Source of the DNA: Hypomyces perniciosus | Taxonomy: Eukaryota; Ascomycota; Sordariomycetes; Hypocreales; Hypocreaceae | Length of the DNA: 64,000 nucleotides | Assembly (NCBI GenBank): GCA_008477525.1 | Contig: SPDT01000010.1 | Span: 2,746,291-2,810,290 of the forward strand | Direction: 5' to 3' | Shown here: in pieces, positions 50,031 to 62,700 of the stretch | How positions within the stretch are numbered: position 1 is the first letter of the stretch | Layout of the letters: each line of letters begins with the position of its first letter | Made by a program: the position numbers and the translations under genes | The notes under the pieces: model-generated | What the model was told of the DNA's origin: nothing | What the model saw: only the letters and a program-made list of their open reading frames with translations | The model's database searches: none

Positions 50031-50160
50031 CCATTCCACGTCCATTTCCACGGGCGTCCATTTATGGAAATGAATGGCCCGTGCATCCATTTCCATCCAT
50101 TCCATCGCGCCTGCCATTACATAATCCATCCATCCACGGAAGGGTCCCGTGGATGGAAAT
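50031..50160. repeat. left subterminal repeat cluster of hAT
   Basis: Multiple copies of TCCATTCCA, TCCATTTCCA and their complements occur in both orientations. A matching cluster lies at 53290-53430. In hAT elements such repeats are transposase-binding sites. Confidence 0.6.
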
Positions 50161-50755
50161 GGAAGCAGGGGGGGCGCTTAATCATCACCCTAAAATAGTA
50201 TACTTACCATTGCCCAAGTCAGTGACATCATTACCAGAGACTCCGTGCTTGTTCTACCTGACCCTCCGCCAACATACCCTATATATCATTGGAAGAGTAG
50301 GTAAACGAAACTAAATCTATATGCATTTAATATATAGCTATATAGAGAGAAATGAATCTTATTATATATATTTTAGTATATTGCTAGAAAGGCCAACTCT
50401 ATTCCAATTATAATAAATATCTTTTTTAAAAACTGTATTTATGTACTCCGTAATAACTGTCAGGTTTTCGCATCAAGTTAAGCTATAAAAATACCTGCAT
50501 CACTTAGCCTAGTATAAAACTAGAGGGACGCTAAACTTAAGTCACCACTAACAAATCACTATACATTTTGCTCTTACATATGTTAGTAGTGATTATGGAA
50601 GATTTTTTTTTTTTGGTAGCCAGGAGCGTGGAGATTTCGCGTTCTTAGTTACCGCGTTCAGGCGCGTTGAACTTCTATTAGGAGAAAGGGTTTTATGTAC
50701 TTCGTATATGAATTTTTTATTAATGGAATCGCCATAAGCATAATTTATTAACCCT

Positions 50756-53058
50756 ATGCATCCTCAGATACAGGCCCAGGAGGACCAGGAGAACCTGTGG
50801 GACCTTTTCCCTTGGAAATACTTCCCTGGGTATACTCAATCCCAGCGTTGCGCATCCATATCGTCATGGATATGGCAATTCGGTTACGATATCGAGAAGA
50901 GCGACGATGATACAAAGCGGCGATGGGTTTGCAAGGTCTGCGTAAAGAGTAGTAAGCAAAAACCTCACTCGACTGCCTCGAATGGCACACAGAACGCAGA
51001 GATCCACCTCTGGACCGACCACAGTATCTGGGATCCTTCAGGCAGGCGGAAGCCGCCAAGTAAAGCAAAGAGAAATACGTCATCAAGGAATATCGCCGAG
51101 ATGATGAAGCTGAACACATATAACTCGCGAGAACAGCAGATTGCCAACCAGATCATCGGCCGTTTTGATCGATTAGCCTTCCAGCGCTTGGTAGTCTGTT
51201 GGATCATCAACAGTAATTCCTCCTTCCGACAAAGCGAAGATCCGTACCTCCGCGCAGTTTTCGAGTACCCTCAATCCCCTCGTGAAGACGACCGAGGCAC
51301 ATATCACCCACGATACCGTTCGCAGACGCATCCTTAAGGTGTACGAAGAAAACATAGAGGAAATAAAGCGAGTGTTGGCGGCAGCCCCAGGGCTGATTCA
51401 CATAGCGTTCGATGGCTGGAGGTCGAATAATCGCCATGCTCTATATGGAATCGTTTGCTATTTTCTTGATACCGTTGGCCAGCCACAAAAACTTGTCCTT
51501 GGACTTCCAGAGCTTGTCGATCGTCATTCTGGGGAGAATATTGCTGCTCATGTTGTCGATATCCTTCGGAGCTATGATATAACCCAGAAGGTCGGATACT
51601 TTACACTTGATAACGCCAGCAACAACGATACAGCGATGAAGGAAATCGGAAAAGCGCTGGGCTTTAAGGGAGAAACCCGGCGATTACGCTGCTTTGGCCA
51701 TATCCTTAATCTTGCTGTTAAAGCGCTGCTTTTTGGCCATGACTCTGAGGCATTTGAGGATGATATCCTTGGAAATGAGGCGCTTAATGCGAAGGCCCAT
51801 GAGATGTGGAGACGGAAAGGCCCTATTGGGAAACTCCATAACCTTGTCGTTTGGATTCATCGTTCAGACTTACTAACTAATCTCCTTCGGTCTCTTCAGT
51901 TGGTCGCGTTCGAGAAGTCTGAGGATCCGACAATACAAGCAAAAAAGCCTCTAGATGTCATTACTGATGTGGTAACTCGTTGGCTTTCTACTCTTTACAT
52001 GATCCGACGCGCTCTTCTCCTGAAGGACTTCCTTGAAGAACTCTGGTATAGGCAGAAAAACGAGTGGGAAGGGTCAATTTTAAGGGGAAAGAAGTCGAGG
52101 AGTGAAATGCCACTTTGTCTCAGGGATGACAACAAACTCGATGAGAAGGATTGGAATATTATCGCTCTTTTTAACGAGGTCCTCCAACATTTTGAGCATG
52201 TTTTAATTACCCTTGAAGGTGACGGTCGACAGCGGATGCGAAAGTATGGCTATACTAAAGCATATGGATGCTCTTGGGATCTTATGTTTGGCTACGAGTA
52301 CCTGCTTAATAAAATGGAGGTATATAAGGCCGCTGCTCATCGATATCCCGACCCTGAGCACTTCAAGGTCAATATTAATCTCTGCTGGAAGAAACTTGAT
52401 GAGTACTACTCGCGGCTTGATGAGACACCGGTCTATTATGCAGCTGTCGCGCTTCATCCAGCATATCGTTGGGGATACTTTGAGGACATATGGGCAGATC
52501 GCCCAGAATGGATCCAGACTGCAAAGTCCCTTGTGGAGGGGCTGTATAGGTCTCAATACGATCCGCAGGTCGTTTCTCGAGACCGAGAACCGGTTATGAA
52601 GAAGCAGCGAACTTATCGAAATCCCTTCAACGAGTACTGCGAGGAGTCTCGTCAGGCGCCGGCATTATTACAGTCGCCATTCACTCCTGCTTCGTCAGCT
52701 GTGGGAGATGAATATAACGATTGGTTTTCGAGACGTACATAAATCGGATCAGAGGATCCTGGATCCCATCAGCTATTGGTGCGACAGACGGGAGGAATAT
52801 CCTCGCCTATCACGGATGGCCCTTGATGTTCTTTCTACTCTTCCAATGTCTGCTGACGTTGAGAGACTTTTCTCTACGGCCGGCAGAATGGTTCGAGATG
52901 ACCGGGCAAATCTGGATGCTAGTACAATTGGAATGACGCAGACGGTGAGATCGTGGCTTCGTGGGGGATATATTCGAAGTGTGGAGAAGCTTCTTGAAGA
53001 GGTTGAGTTATCGGATACCGATCCGCTTTGCCGAACTGAGCTTTATAGAAGCTCGTGA
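50756..53058 (+). pseudogene. hAT-family transposase with two frameshifts
   Basis: Three overlapping frames make one transposase of about 765 residues. Frame A (50756-51337) has a BED-type zinc finger (CKVC followed by H-x4/5-H around IHLWTDH) and the PYLRAVFEY segment. Frame B starts its homology at about 51270 (LNP...HDTVRRRILKVYEE) and holds the RNase-H-like core, with Asp in IAFDGW, Asp in FTLDNASNND and the RLRCFGHILNL motif. Frame C (from about 52729) gives the hATC dimerisation domain (YPRLSRMALDVLSTLPMSADVERLFS). The joins need one base less in the C run 51268-51270 and one base less in the T run 52725-52728. No intron fits, because the frames meet within a few bases. As assembled it cannot be translated whole. 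Confidence 0.85.
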
Positions 53059-53289
53059 AGTAACAGGTGGGCGAATTGTATGTACTATCCCTCTCTAGAC
53101 TTTATTTATAGCGCACTGGCTAGAGCCTGGGCTCATTAAGAAAGTGCTTGTTTTAATTATGTATAATAAGAGAGATATCCTGTGTAATGAATTTTGTTGC
53201 TTGGTGATCATTGAGATGGTTACAGTGACTGTGGTGAGTACTATATATAGTAACTAATCTATTAGCGCGATACCTTTCCTATTTAGGTA

Positions 53290-53430
53290 ACCCCATCCAC
53301 GCATCCATTTCCATTTCCATCCATTCCATGCGACTGCTCTGGGCGTCCATTCCACCCATTCCACTGCACGTTGACTGAAATGGACGTCCATCCACTCAGC
53401 TAAGGCTGCGTGGATGGAAATGGAATGGAT
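53290..53430. repeat. right subterminal repeat cluster of hAT
   Basis: Tandem and inverted TCCATTTCCA-type repeats mirror 50031-50160, next to the right terminal inverted repeat. Confidence 0.6.
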
Positions 53431-53440
53431 CGCCAGCCTG

Positions 53441-53448
53441 TTTCTCTA
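53441..53448 (+). repeat. 8 bp target-site duplication (right), TTTCTCTA
   Basis: Exact copy of 50011-50018. Confidence 0.9.
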
Positions 53449-54365
53449 TCTATAGATAGGTCTGTGGCCGGTGCCTTATAGTTGCGGCCATGTCCTGATG
53501 CTGTTTCTCAAGTGCCCAGATCACAGAAAAGAAAGGATCAAAATATCTATCTGAGCAACGACCCAAGCGAGCCAGGCATGAATGCCGAAGCACCTGCCTG
53601 TTCTGAATAGCGGTCGGAGACATGTCACAGCGTCCATCATGTCAGAGCCTGAGCGACGTTGAGATGCTTTGTGAAGACGCCATGTCACGTAGAGTTATCT
53701 AACCTCAGCGTTTGCTGAGCCGATTTGGTTTATGGGGTGTGCACTTTGAAGTTGTCTGTGGTGCCAGGGAACTAGCTGGCGAACGAAGACCTCAAGTAGC
53801 TGAGTCCGTCCTGAAATCATCATCTCACCAAATTCCACATCAAAGTCAAGCTCTGATAATCCATGACAACTTCCAGCGTGATAAACACCTCTCGAACCAC
53901 CTTGCCAGCAAGATATCCTTGGTATCACACCAGAGATCCAGTTACGGATACATGTGAGCACTTTTATGAGTGCTGTTTCAGGCGAAAGGATGTTTTGGAA
54001 CCGAGATAATCCTTATGTGTTGCTGCACAGGAACCCTCCGCTATTTCTGCATTTCTTTCTTCCGTGGTTTAACGGACCACATGCTAAGAGTTCTCTTGGA
54101 TATTGTCGCCCCTCCTTCGAAAGTCCCCATTTTTTAATTGCTCATTATAAATTGGCTTCCTATACTTTTGATTAATATTCTTACTTCACCCATAAATCGA
54201 ACTACTGGTGTATTACGTTTATGTGGCCTTGAACCCATGCTCATGTTCCATGTGCATCATGACTTACCTCAACTTGAACCCTCCTGTTTGATACAGGCGT
54301 TGACATCAGGTAGATGCTTGCCCAACTCCTTTTATTCTCCAACTTAATGTGACCCACTACAACAC
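53449..54365. other. island edge, no gene supported
   Basis: Normal composition. Frames at 53695-53961 (-) and 53954-54347 (+) show no conserved motif I recognise. It could be non-coding or a decayed gene fragment. Confidence 0.4.
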
Positions 54366-54907
54366 TGTGACCCCCCCAAGACCGTGACGTCACGAAGGAT
54401 ATATCCTAGATCACCCCCTCTTACAATTTTTATCATAACTTCATCGAAATAAATCCAATTTACATAAGGTTTTCATAATAACAAAGTCTAATAACAATTG
54501 CGAGCGCCCAATGAAAAGGTAATCGAAAAAATCAGTAATCGTGCCTATATTGCTCCTATTAGCTAAAGTTTAGAATTCTAGCGTTAACTCTTTATAACTT
54601 GTTAAGGTTATAAGCAAATAGCGTAGTGGAGGTAACCGAATAGCGTTAAGGTAAGGAGGCTTATCGGTAACGGCGATTGTGGTGGATTGGCAAGGGTTAC
54701 GTGACTAATGCGTAATGTCATGTGATAGCGCCAAAGATAAGGAATAAGATAATATATAGTATATAATCAGGAACCAAGTATTAAAGAAGTTATTAAGGTA
54801 GAAAGATTAAATGCTTTAACCCAGTTCTTATCGAGAAACCACCTCCCTTTTATATTCAATTATCTCGGACTTCGGGTATATATTTATACTGATTATAAGG
54901 TCATATG
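54366..54907 (+). repeat. possible LTR at the edge of the AT-rich block
   Basis: The segment starts TGTGACCCCCCC next to a C run and contains the palindrome GTGACGTCAC. It ends near a CTCGGACTTCGGGTATATA sequence, a composition common at fungal Gypsy LTR ends, where the AT-rich block begins. No second copy is visible in the window. It could be a solo LTR or the LTR of an element whose other end is outside. Confidence 0.3.
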
Positions 54908-56983
54908 GAAGCCTAAAGAATAAGGATTCCAATAGTCCATTCCTTATAACTTCATGTCCTTATAGTCTATAGGAATTGTAGCTTGAAGGAATTAAGTTAT
55001 TAGAATGAAACTAGTGAATGCTTAATATTTCATACTTAGGTTTAGCTTAAGTTTAATTTAAGTTAAGCTTTTATTCCTTAAATTATTAAGAATATTATAA
55101 TATATATTTTAATAATCTATAAAATTTTCTTTTGTTATAGTATATGGGTTACTTATATAAGCGTTTATTTATAGGGTAAAAAATAATATATTTTTCATTT
55201 TTAGTAAAAAAAGTTTTATTCCTTTATATAACTAATAGAGAGGTATATAGTATATTTAAAAAAAAGATTCCTAAAACTATTTAAAGTTTTAAAAGAAATC
55301 CTTTATATCTTTAATTTTATTTAAAGAAATTGCTAGCTAAAGCTTTAATTTATAGTTAAATTTAATTATTTTATATATTTATATTATTATATAATAACTT
55401 TACCAAACCTTTTAGCTGCTATTAAGTAACTACTTCTTTGAATATAATTAAAATATTAAAATAAGAATAATTTAAAATATTAATATTATTTAAACCTTTA
55501 AAACAATAAAAGATAAACTTTAAAAATCTTACTATTAATTTGTAAATAAATTAATATTAAAGTTATTAAAATTAAACTTTATATAATATTTTAAAGATTA
55601 ATACTTTAAAATAATAGTTTTGTAATAAATTCTTGAATTAAATATATAATTTAAGTTAAATAGTTTATTAAAAGCGAAATAATATAGTTAAATATATATA
55701 TAATAGGTCTATATAAAATCTCCCTAGGCTGACTATCCTTCCGGCTATATTGTTAGCATAATTTCATTAAATTTATCTTGAATTTATAGGTCGCCCTTAC
55801 TCTCTCCCTATAACTACTATATTAACTATATAACTGTTATAACTGCTATATACTCTGTAATATAACTCTATCTCTATTACTACTGCTATTAGAGATTTTA
55901 GGTAATAGCGTATAGGCTATCTATATAAATAGCAATTTTATTTTTGTAAATAGTATAACTTTAATTTTAAAGTAAATTTAAAAGATAATTAACTTTAATA
56001 TTTATATTTTAATTTTAATAGACTTTTAAACTATAATTTTAGCCTTCATTATTATTAAAGTAGCCTATAATAGTAATAAGACTTTAATATTAAATTTATT
56101 ATTTATTAAATTATTAAACGGTTTTAAAAATAGCTAGCCTTTTATAGAAATATAATATGTAAAGAAATATAAATTCTACATTAATATATTTTATATAATA
56201 TAAAGTATAGAAATATTAAGTTAAAAGTATAATATATTAATTAAATATATATTTAAATAAATGCAGTAAAGTATAAGCTTTTAAAGGTTATAGGAATAGC
56301 TTTATAAATAGCTTAATTAAAAGTAGTAAAATAAGTAAAAGGGTTTTTTTAATTAAGTGAATTAAGATTTTTTTAAAGAATATAATGAATATAAGAAATT
56401 ATATTTATAGCTTTAACATAACCTTTAATAACTACTTAAATAATATATAAAAGAATAATAATATATATTTAAAAGCTTTTATTATAAAGAATATTTATGG
56501 AGATTTAATATATATATTTTAACCTTTAAAGTATTATAGTAAAATATATATTATATTTATTAAAAAGCTTAATAAAAAAAGGAAATAGACTTTTACTTTA
56601 ATATATTATAGAAATTTATATGCGCCATTACAAAAAAAAAGTTATAGTAAAGTATAGTATAGCTATATAAAGTATATAGAAAGAATAAATAAAACTGGAT
56701 TTTATAAAAGAAATATATTAAAGTAACTTTACTATATATATATATAGTTTTATTAAAGGTAACTAATATACTTAATATACCTATGTTTTTTTTTATTAGC
56801 TTACCTAAGAAAGGTTAGCTGCTTATTTAAGTAGCTACTAGATTAAGAAAGTATAGGAAGTATAAAGATATATAAATAGATTTTAGTTTAATATAATTAA
56901 CCTTTTTCCCTTTTTAATATAAAACCTTACCTGTAACTTTATAGCTGTGAAAGTATATAAAGGTAACTATTAATAACTTTTAG
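54908..56983. other. AT-rich RIP-degraded block
   Basis: Stops in all frames and very few CpA dinucleotides. No protein remnant is recognised. Confidence 0.6.
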
Positions 56984-58800
56984 CTGCTGGTATTATAATT
57001 AAATAATTTATAGTATCTTTTAGTCTTTATATTACTTAATTATTACTTTATATTTTTATTAGGAGCGCGGTTCCTATATTTAATACTAGTCCTTATATAT
57101 AGGTGTATATATATATTATATATATATTTAGGAGTACCAAATCCCCTTAATTAAACTGGTATTAAAATAAATGGAAATCTTAAAAAATGTATTTTAGGAA
57201 GTTATTAAACTAAACTGTAAAAGTAAAACGCCTTTACTAAAAGCAAGGTATATTTTATAACTTATAGGCTTATTTAATATTCCCCTTTAAATAAAGTTTA
57301 ATTATTAATAATTAAAAATATAAACTAGGTTAAAACTTAATTTAGTTATAGTATTTTAAAACTATACTATTATATAACTTATTTAAATTGCGTAATTATT
57401 ATAGAATTATAGGGTAACGTTTAGTTAAACTATAGGTAGACTTAACCTTGGTTTTATTAATAATACTAATTTATCCTCGGACTTATTGATACTGCCGATT
57501 GTAAGGGGTTCCTAAGCCCTTTAGGGTTAAGTCGGTTTAACTTCGGGCTTATTGCTCTTGGGCTTAGTGCCGATTCCTAGCTTGAAAAAATCTGGGATTT
57601 TTCTGGGTTTAAACTTAAATGCAATGGAAGAGGCAGGGACTTATAACCTGTTAAACCAAACTATAAAGTAAAGACGCCTTTGCTAAAAGCAAGGTATATT
57701 TTGCACTTATCGGCTTTTTTAACAGAATAATTACTAAAGGCACTTTTACTACTGCTAAGACTTACTTTTATTTAAGTATTAATAGAATTATAGGCTGGCT
57801 TTATTGGTGTTTCTATATAAATATAAAATAATTAGTTAAAGGAAATAGCTTAAACACCCTTTTTGCAATTACTTAATATAAATTAATATAATAACTGACT
57901 TTAAAAATATATATTATCTGGTTATAATTTTTAAAAAACATATTAAGATTAGTTAATTTAAGTGTAATATATCAAAATACAATAAAAAACAGAACTTTAA
58001 AAACTACTAGTTAATAGTACCTATTAATTAAAAGTCAAGATTTTAAGGAAATTACTAAAAACCTAGTTTTATAGTAAAAATAAATAATATAGGTAAAATA
58101 GTTAATACTATATAACCTTAAGCCCTTTTAAACTAGTAATATACTATTATAACCTTTATTTTATTTATAAATAGGTAGGTTATAGGTGGAATGGCTATAA
58201 GGGGCTAATAAAGGATATATTAATTATTTTAATGTATTAAAAAAGAGGGCTAAAAAGCAACGATTCCAGTGTAATTGGATAACCTTCCTATTCTGGCTAG
58301 ACCCAGAATTAGGCCCGACGCTAGGACCAAGTTCTGGAGGAACTTTATTGTAAGTTAGGAATTCTCTTTTATCCTTAACGATAACAATTAAGCTTAGACC
58401 AGCTACCCCGCCTGCCCTAGACTTAATATAATGCTTATAATAGGTATTGTAGAAATCTAACTAAAATGGTTTCCTGTTTATATAGCTGTAAGTTGATTTA
58501 AGCGATTTTATATATAAATGAAAATTTTGCGGAAAATAAAATATAGCTATAAACTAATTCTGCTACTATATGCCTATTTATTAGGTTAAAGGATTATTAT
58601 AGAAGATAAAGTATTATTTTATAATTACTTTTATATAATATAGCTATTTTATCGAGGGGGAATTAGCACTCTAAAACATACATATACCTATATATAATGA
58701 CTGGTATTAAGCGCGGGACGCGCTCCTGACAGAACCACGAACGGCGATTAAGTAATATAGGGTCTAAAAGATACTGTGATTGTTTAATTATAAGCCAACA
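56984..58800. mobile_element. long-TIR transposon-like unit
   Basis: About 125 bp at 56984-57117 recurs inverted at 58680-58800. The shared landmarks, read inward, are TATAATTAAA, AGTATCTTTTAG, TATATTACTTAAT, AGGAGCGCG, TTAATAC-AGTC and TATATATAGGT. The left arm is RIP-mutated and the right arm much less so. The interior holds two direct copies of a segment containing AAGCAAGGTATATTTT (about 57200-57275 and 57640-57715). No transposase is readable. The superfamily and target duplication are unknown. Confidence 0.6.
57200..57715 (+). repeat. direct repeat pair inside the long-TIR unit
   Basis: A segment of about 70 bp at 57200-57275 is repeated at 57640-57715 in the same orientation. The first copy carries more A/T changes. 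The intervening 365 bp include a GC-richer stretch (57470-57640). Confidence 0.55.
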
Positions 58801-61800
58801 CCCCACCTCAAAGCAATAATAGTTACATTGATATACTTTAGCGGCTATATACTTATAGGTAGGAGTTATATATTAAAGGAGGAAGAAGGTTAATGTATAT
58901 TAAACTAGGTTTTATCTATATATCTTTTATACTCTTATATTTTCTTAATTTAGTAATTGCTTAAATAAATAGCTGACTTTTTTTTTTTTTTTTTAAGTAA
59001 GCCTAATAGAAAATACAGGTACGTTAAGTATATTAGTTACCCCCCCCGATAAACCCTCCCTATAAGTATTTATAAATAAAAGTAGTAATCTCGATAAAAC
59101 GGCCTATTTTATTAATCCCTTAATATTAAATATAATAATATTTAAAGGAACATAAATAATATAGGAAAGTAATAGAAAGAATGTATTAAAGAAAAAAAAA
59201 AAATTAAAAGTAGAATTACTATTACTTATATTATTATTCCTTTTTATTTAATCTATATAAGTTTTATTCTCCTTTTATGTAAAATTATTATAATTAAATA
59301 ACTCCCCTTTTTTTTTTTATTAATTTCTTTTATTATCGGGTATTTTAAGCTATTATCTGCTTATTTTATATTAGCTATTTAGTTATTTATATAAGTATAT
59401 AGACTTATTTTTAGATATTATTTTACGCTGATTTATTTATTAACCTAAGTAAGGTTAAACTATAGTATATATTTAATGCTGTAATTTATTAGACTAGGAA
59501 TACTAAAGTGCAGTTTTCTTTATATTACTGTAAAAGCTACTATTATAGTTTACCTTTTTTTATTTAATTTTAAAAAGCTATTTATTCTCTTTAATTACTT
59601 GCCAGTTAAGTTTAGCAGTAACTCTTAAAACTCTTTAATCTTTTATATCTTAATTAATCCTTTAATATATTAAAAAAAGCTTGCCCCACTACTTTTTTTA
59701 AAAGAGGCTAATTTATATTTAAAGTTTTTAGTATTATTAATAACAGTTAATGCAGTTAGCGGGGGTCCTATAAGTTATAGTATTATTAAAAAGCGTATTA
59801 ATTTTACTTTTAATTATTAATTTTACTATTATTTTTATAAAGACTGCTGCTTATATTATTAAGCTAGCAGTATTATTTTATTTCTTATTACTAATACTGT
59901 ATATACAATAAAAGAGAATATTTTCTTTTCTTTTATATAACTACTAGCTAAGTATATATTAAGGTAAATTTTATTAATATAAAGTTATATATTAAATGCT
60001 AATTACTGCTATTATAATCTTTTTAATATTTAAAGGTAAGAAAATAATTACCTATTAGGAAAAACTATTATTATAATAGATTAACCTATTCTCTTTTATA
60101 AGGTTATTTACTAATACTTTTAAAGTTAATTAAATATTAACTGCTACCTTTATTATATTCTTTTTATAAATTATTCCTAAAAGGGTTTATTAGCTTTAAA
60201 TTAATTTAATTAAATAGTATTTAATTAAAAAAGGCAAGATATTTTTGTATATATTTTAGAATTTATAAAGTAAATTTATTTACCGCTATAGATTAATATA
60301 AACTTAAATTATATTTATAATATAGCTTTTAGCTGAGTTATTAAAGTATAAATATTAATATTAATCTGAAAGTAAAGTTTTTAAATCCTTTAAGTTAGTT
60401 ATTCTATACCTTTTTAAAGCTAAAAGAGACAGATTCTATTTAAATATTCTACTAGTTTTAATTTCACTTAATGCTAAAACTTTTTATCAAGTATTTATAG
60501 ATTTCGAATAGGCTTAAATAGCTATATTTATTACCTTTGGGTTTATGCTATATATCGAGGACTATATAAAAGCTAATAAATAAAGAATCTGCTTCTTCAA
60601 TTATATAAGCCTTATTAAAGAATGATTGCATTTAGCGTTTATAGTTATACTTATAAAAGTTAAAATAATAAAGGTATTTACATTTATTAAAAATATAAGT
60701 ATGGTAGTATTTAAAAACAAATAGATCAACTTTATAAAGATTTTTATTTTTTAGTAAAGTAATTAAAAGTTTTATAGTCTATTAAAAATATTAAAAGCTT
60801 AAAGTATTATTTAATTAAAGGTAAGGTATTTTTAAATATATTTATAAACATTATAATTTTAATGTAGTTTACTTTAATAGTTACTAGTCTTTTTATTTTA
60901 TATAAAGTATTTCCTTCCTTAAAGTAAAGTTTAATATTCATTTTTTATAAAAAAAGTTATATAAAAAATTATAAATATCCTTTTAACTATCAAAGTATTA
61001 TTTGCTTGCTTAAAGTTAAATATTAATATAAGATTTTTATAGTAAAAGTAGCTTAAATTAATTATTATTTTAATAGGTAATTAATAGCTGTTTAGGTATA
61101 TTAATTATTATAGGTAGAATTTATATAGTTAATAATTATATTAATTTATAATAGAATTAATAGTAATATTTTATTTATATTAGCTTTTAACAAGTTTTTA
61201 GTTTAGCTTAAAGATATTTCGTTAATATGTAAAAGAGTATAGTTTTTAGTTTATTTTTGGATAAGCTAGAAAATAAAGTAAAAAAGTAAAGGTTTTTTCT
61301 TTAAATAGAATATATAGTAAAGGAGGAAGAAAAGTATAATTAAATAGTTTTAAACTAGGATTTATAGTAATAGTAATACTTTAATTATATATAAATAAAA
61401 TTATATTTAAGTAAATACAGAAACGAAAAAAGAGGTAAAGTATAGTATTATTTTTTTATTTTTATTGGTGTAGGTATATAGTTTAGTATATAAAAGTAGT
61501 TTCTTTATTATATATAGATTACTGCTCTTTTAAAGTAGCCTTTATAATTTATTTATTTTATTTTCCTTTCTTTCTCTTTTTTTTCCCTTTTATCCTTCTT
61601 TAACTATTATTTAATTATAGAGGATATTTTATTAAAAAAGCCTTTTATTATATATCTATTACAGGTAAAAAACCTTTAATTAGATTTTTTTATTTTAAAG
61701 GTTAAACCTAGTTTTATATATTAATTTTTTAATTATTTACTTTAAATAAAGCTTTATGAAATAAGTATTATTTAATTAATATTTTTATTTTAACTTTATT

Positions 61801-62700
61801 TAGGTTAAAAGTGTTTTACTGTTTAGATTATAGGTAGTATTAATATAGTTAATTACATTTATTAATTTATTTAAAGATTACTTTATGTTTGTTTATTTAT
61901 ATATCTTTATCTTTTTTATTATTTATCATAGGTTATACTTTAAAAAATCTTTTAGCGCTAGACTTTAAAGGCTTTTAATTTATAGTCTTTATAAATATTA
62001 TATTACTATTAAAAAAACTTCTTAATCTTATCTATATTTTAATAGAGATTTTTATATATTTATAAATAGTTTTTTTTAACTTTGTCTTAAGCGGATAAAG
62101 TATATTAAGCCTTTTATATTATTGTATAGATCATATAATTTTTATTTTGACTAAAGTGCCCTTTAAATTCATCGATTATTATTATAGCTTGTTAAGGACT
62201 ATATTTTATTCCTTTTTTATATTGTATTTTTTATTTTAAGTTTTTTTAATAAAAAGACTGCTTTCATTACTTTTATTAAAGCCTCTTTTCATATTTACTA
62301 ATATCTCTTTACTCACGGCTTAATAAAAAATTAAAGTCACAGCTAGTATCTCTTTAAAAGGATTAATTTTAGTGGTTTATTGCACTAATAATTTTAGGTT
62401 TTGTTACCCTTTAATACCGTTTTACATTTTATAAAGCATTCTTTATTTTAAAAGAATAAACCACTGAACTGACCAGCTGAAGACAAAGAGAAAAGCGACA
62501 CCCAGAGAGTTAGCAACTATTCTCATTGAAAAGTTTTATTTAGCTTTTACTATTAAAATATAATGACAATCCAAAAAATATAGTTACAAATACATTCAAC
62601 TAGTTAACTTATTAATGTTTTATCAGCTTTTTCTTTATAGGTTAGATTTTAAAGTAATCTTTTATAGTACACCATCTCATACACTAAACGTGATTAAAAG
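58801..62700. other. AT-rich RIP-degraded block
   Basis: No open frame or readable transposon protein found with confidence. Homopolymer runs occur at about 58979-58995 and 59201-59211. Confidence 0.55.

Larger units (their letters stand above)
50019..53440 (+). mobile_element. hAT DNA transposon, complete ends
   Basis: Terminal inverted repeats begin CAGGGTGGCGATCCATTCCA at the left and the reverse complement of CAGGCTGGCGATCCATTCCA at the right, flanked by the exact duplication TTTCTCTA. The unit is 3422 bp. It carries one transposase gene on + and subterminal clusters of TCCATTTCCA/TCCATTCCA repeats at both ends. Base composition is normal with no RIP signature, unlike the Gypsy elements nearby. 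This suggests recent, low-copy insertion (inference). Confidence 0.92.

Noticed and set aside
53695..53961. 88-codon minus frame and overlapping + frame
   Set aside because: No recognised motif in either; neither is supported over the other.
60470..60640. Possible reverse-transcriptase remnant in the right AT block
   Set aside because: A short FIDFE-like stretch without the surrounding motifs; not enough to call.
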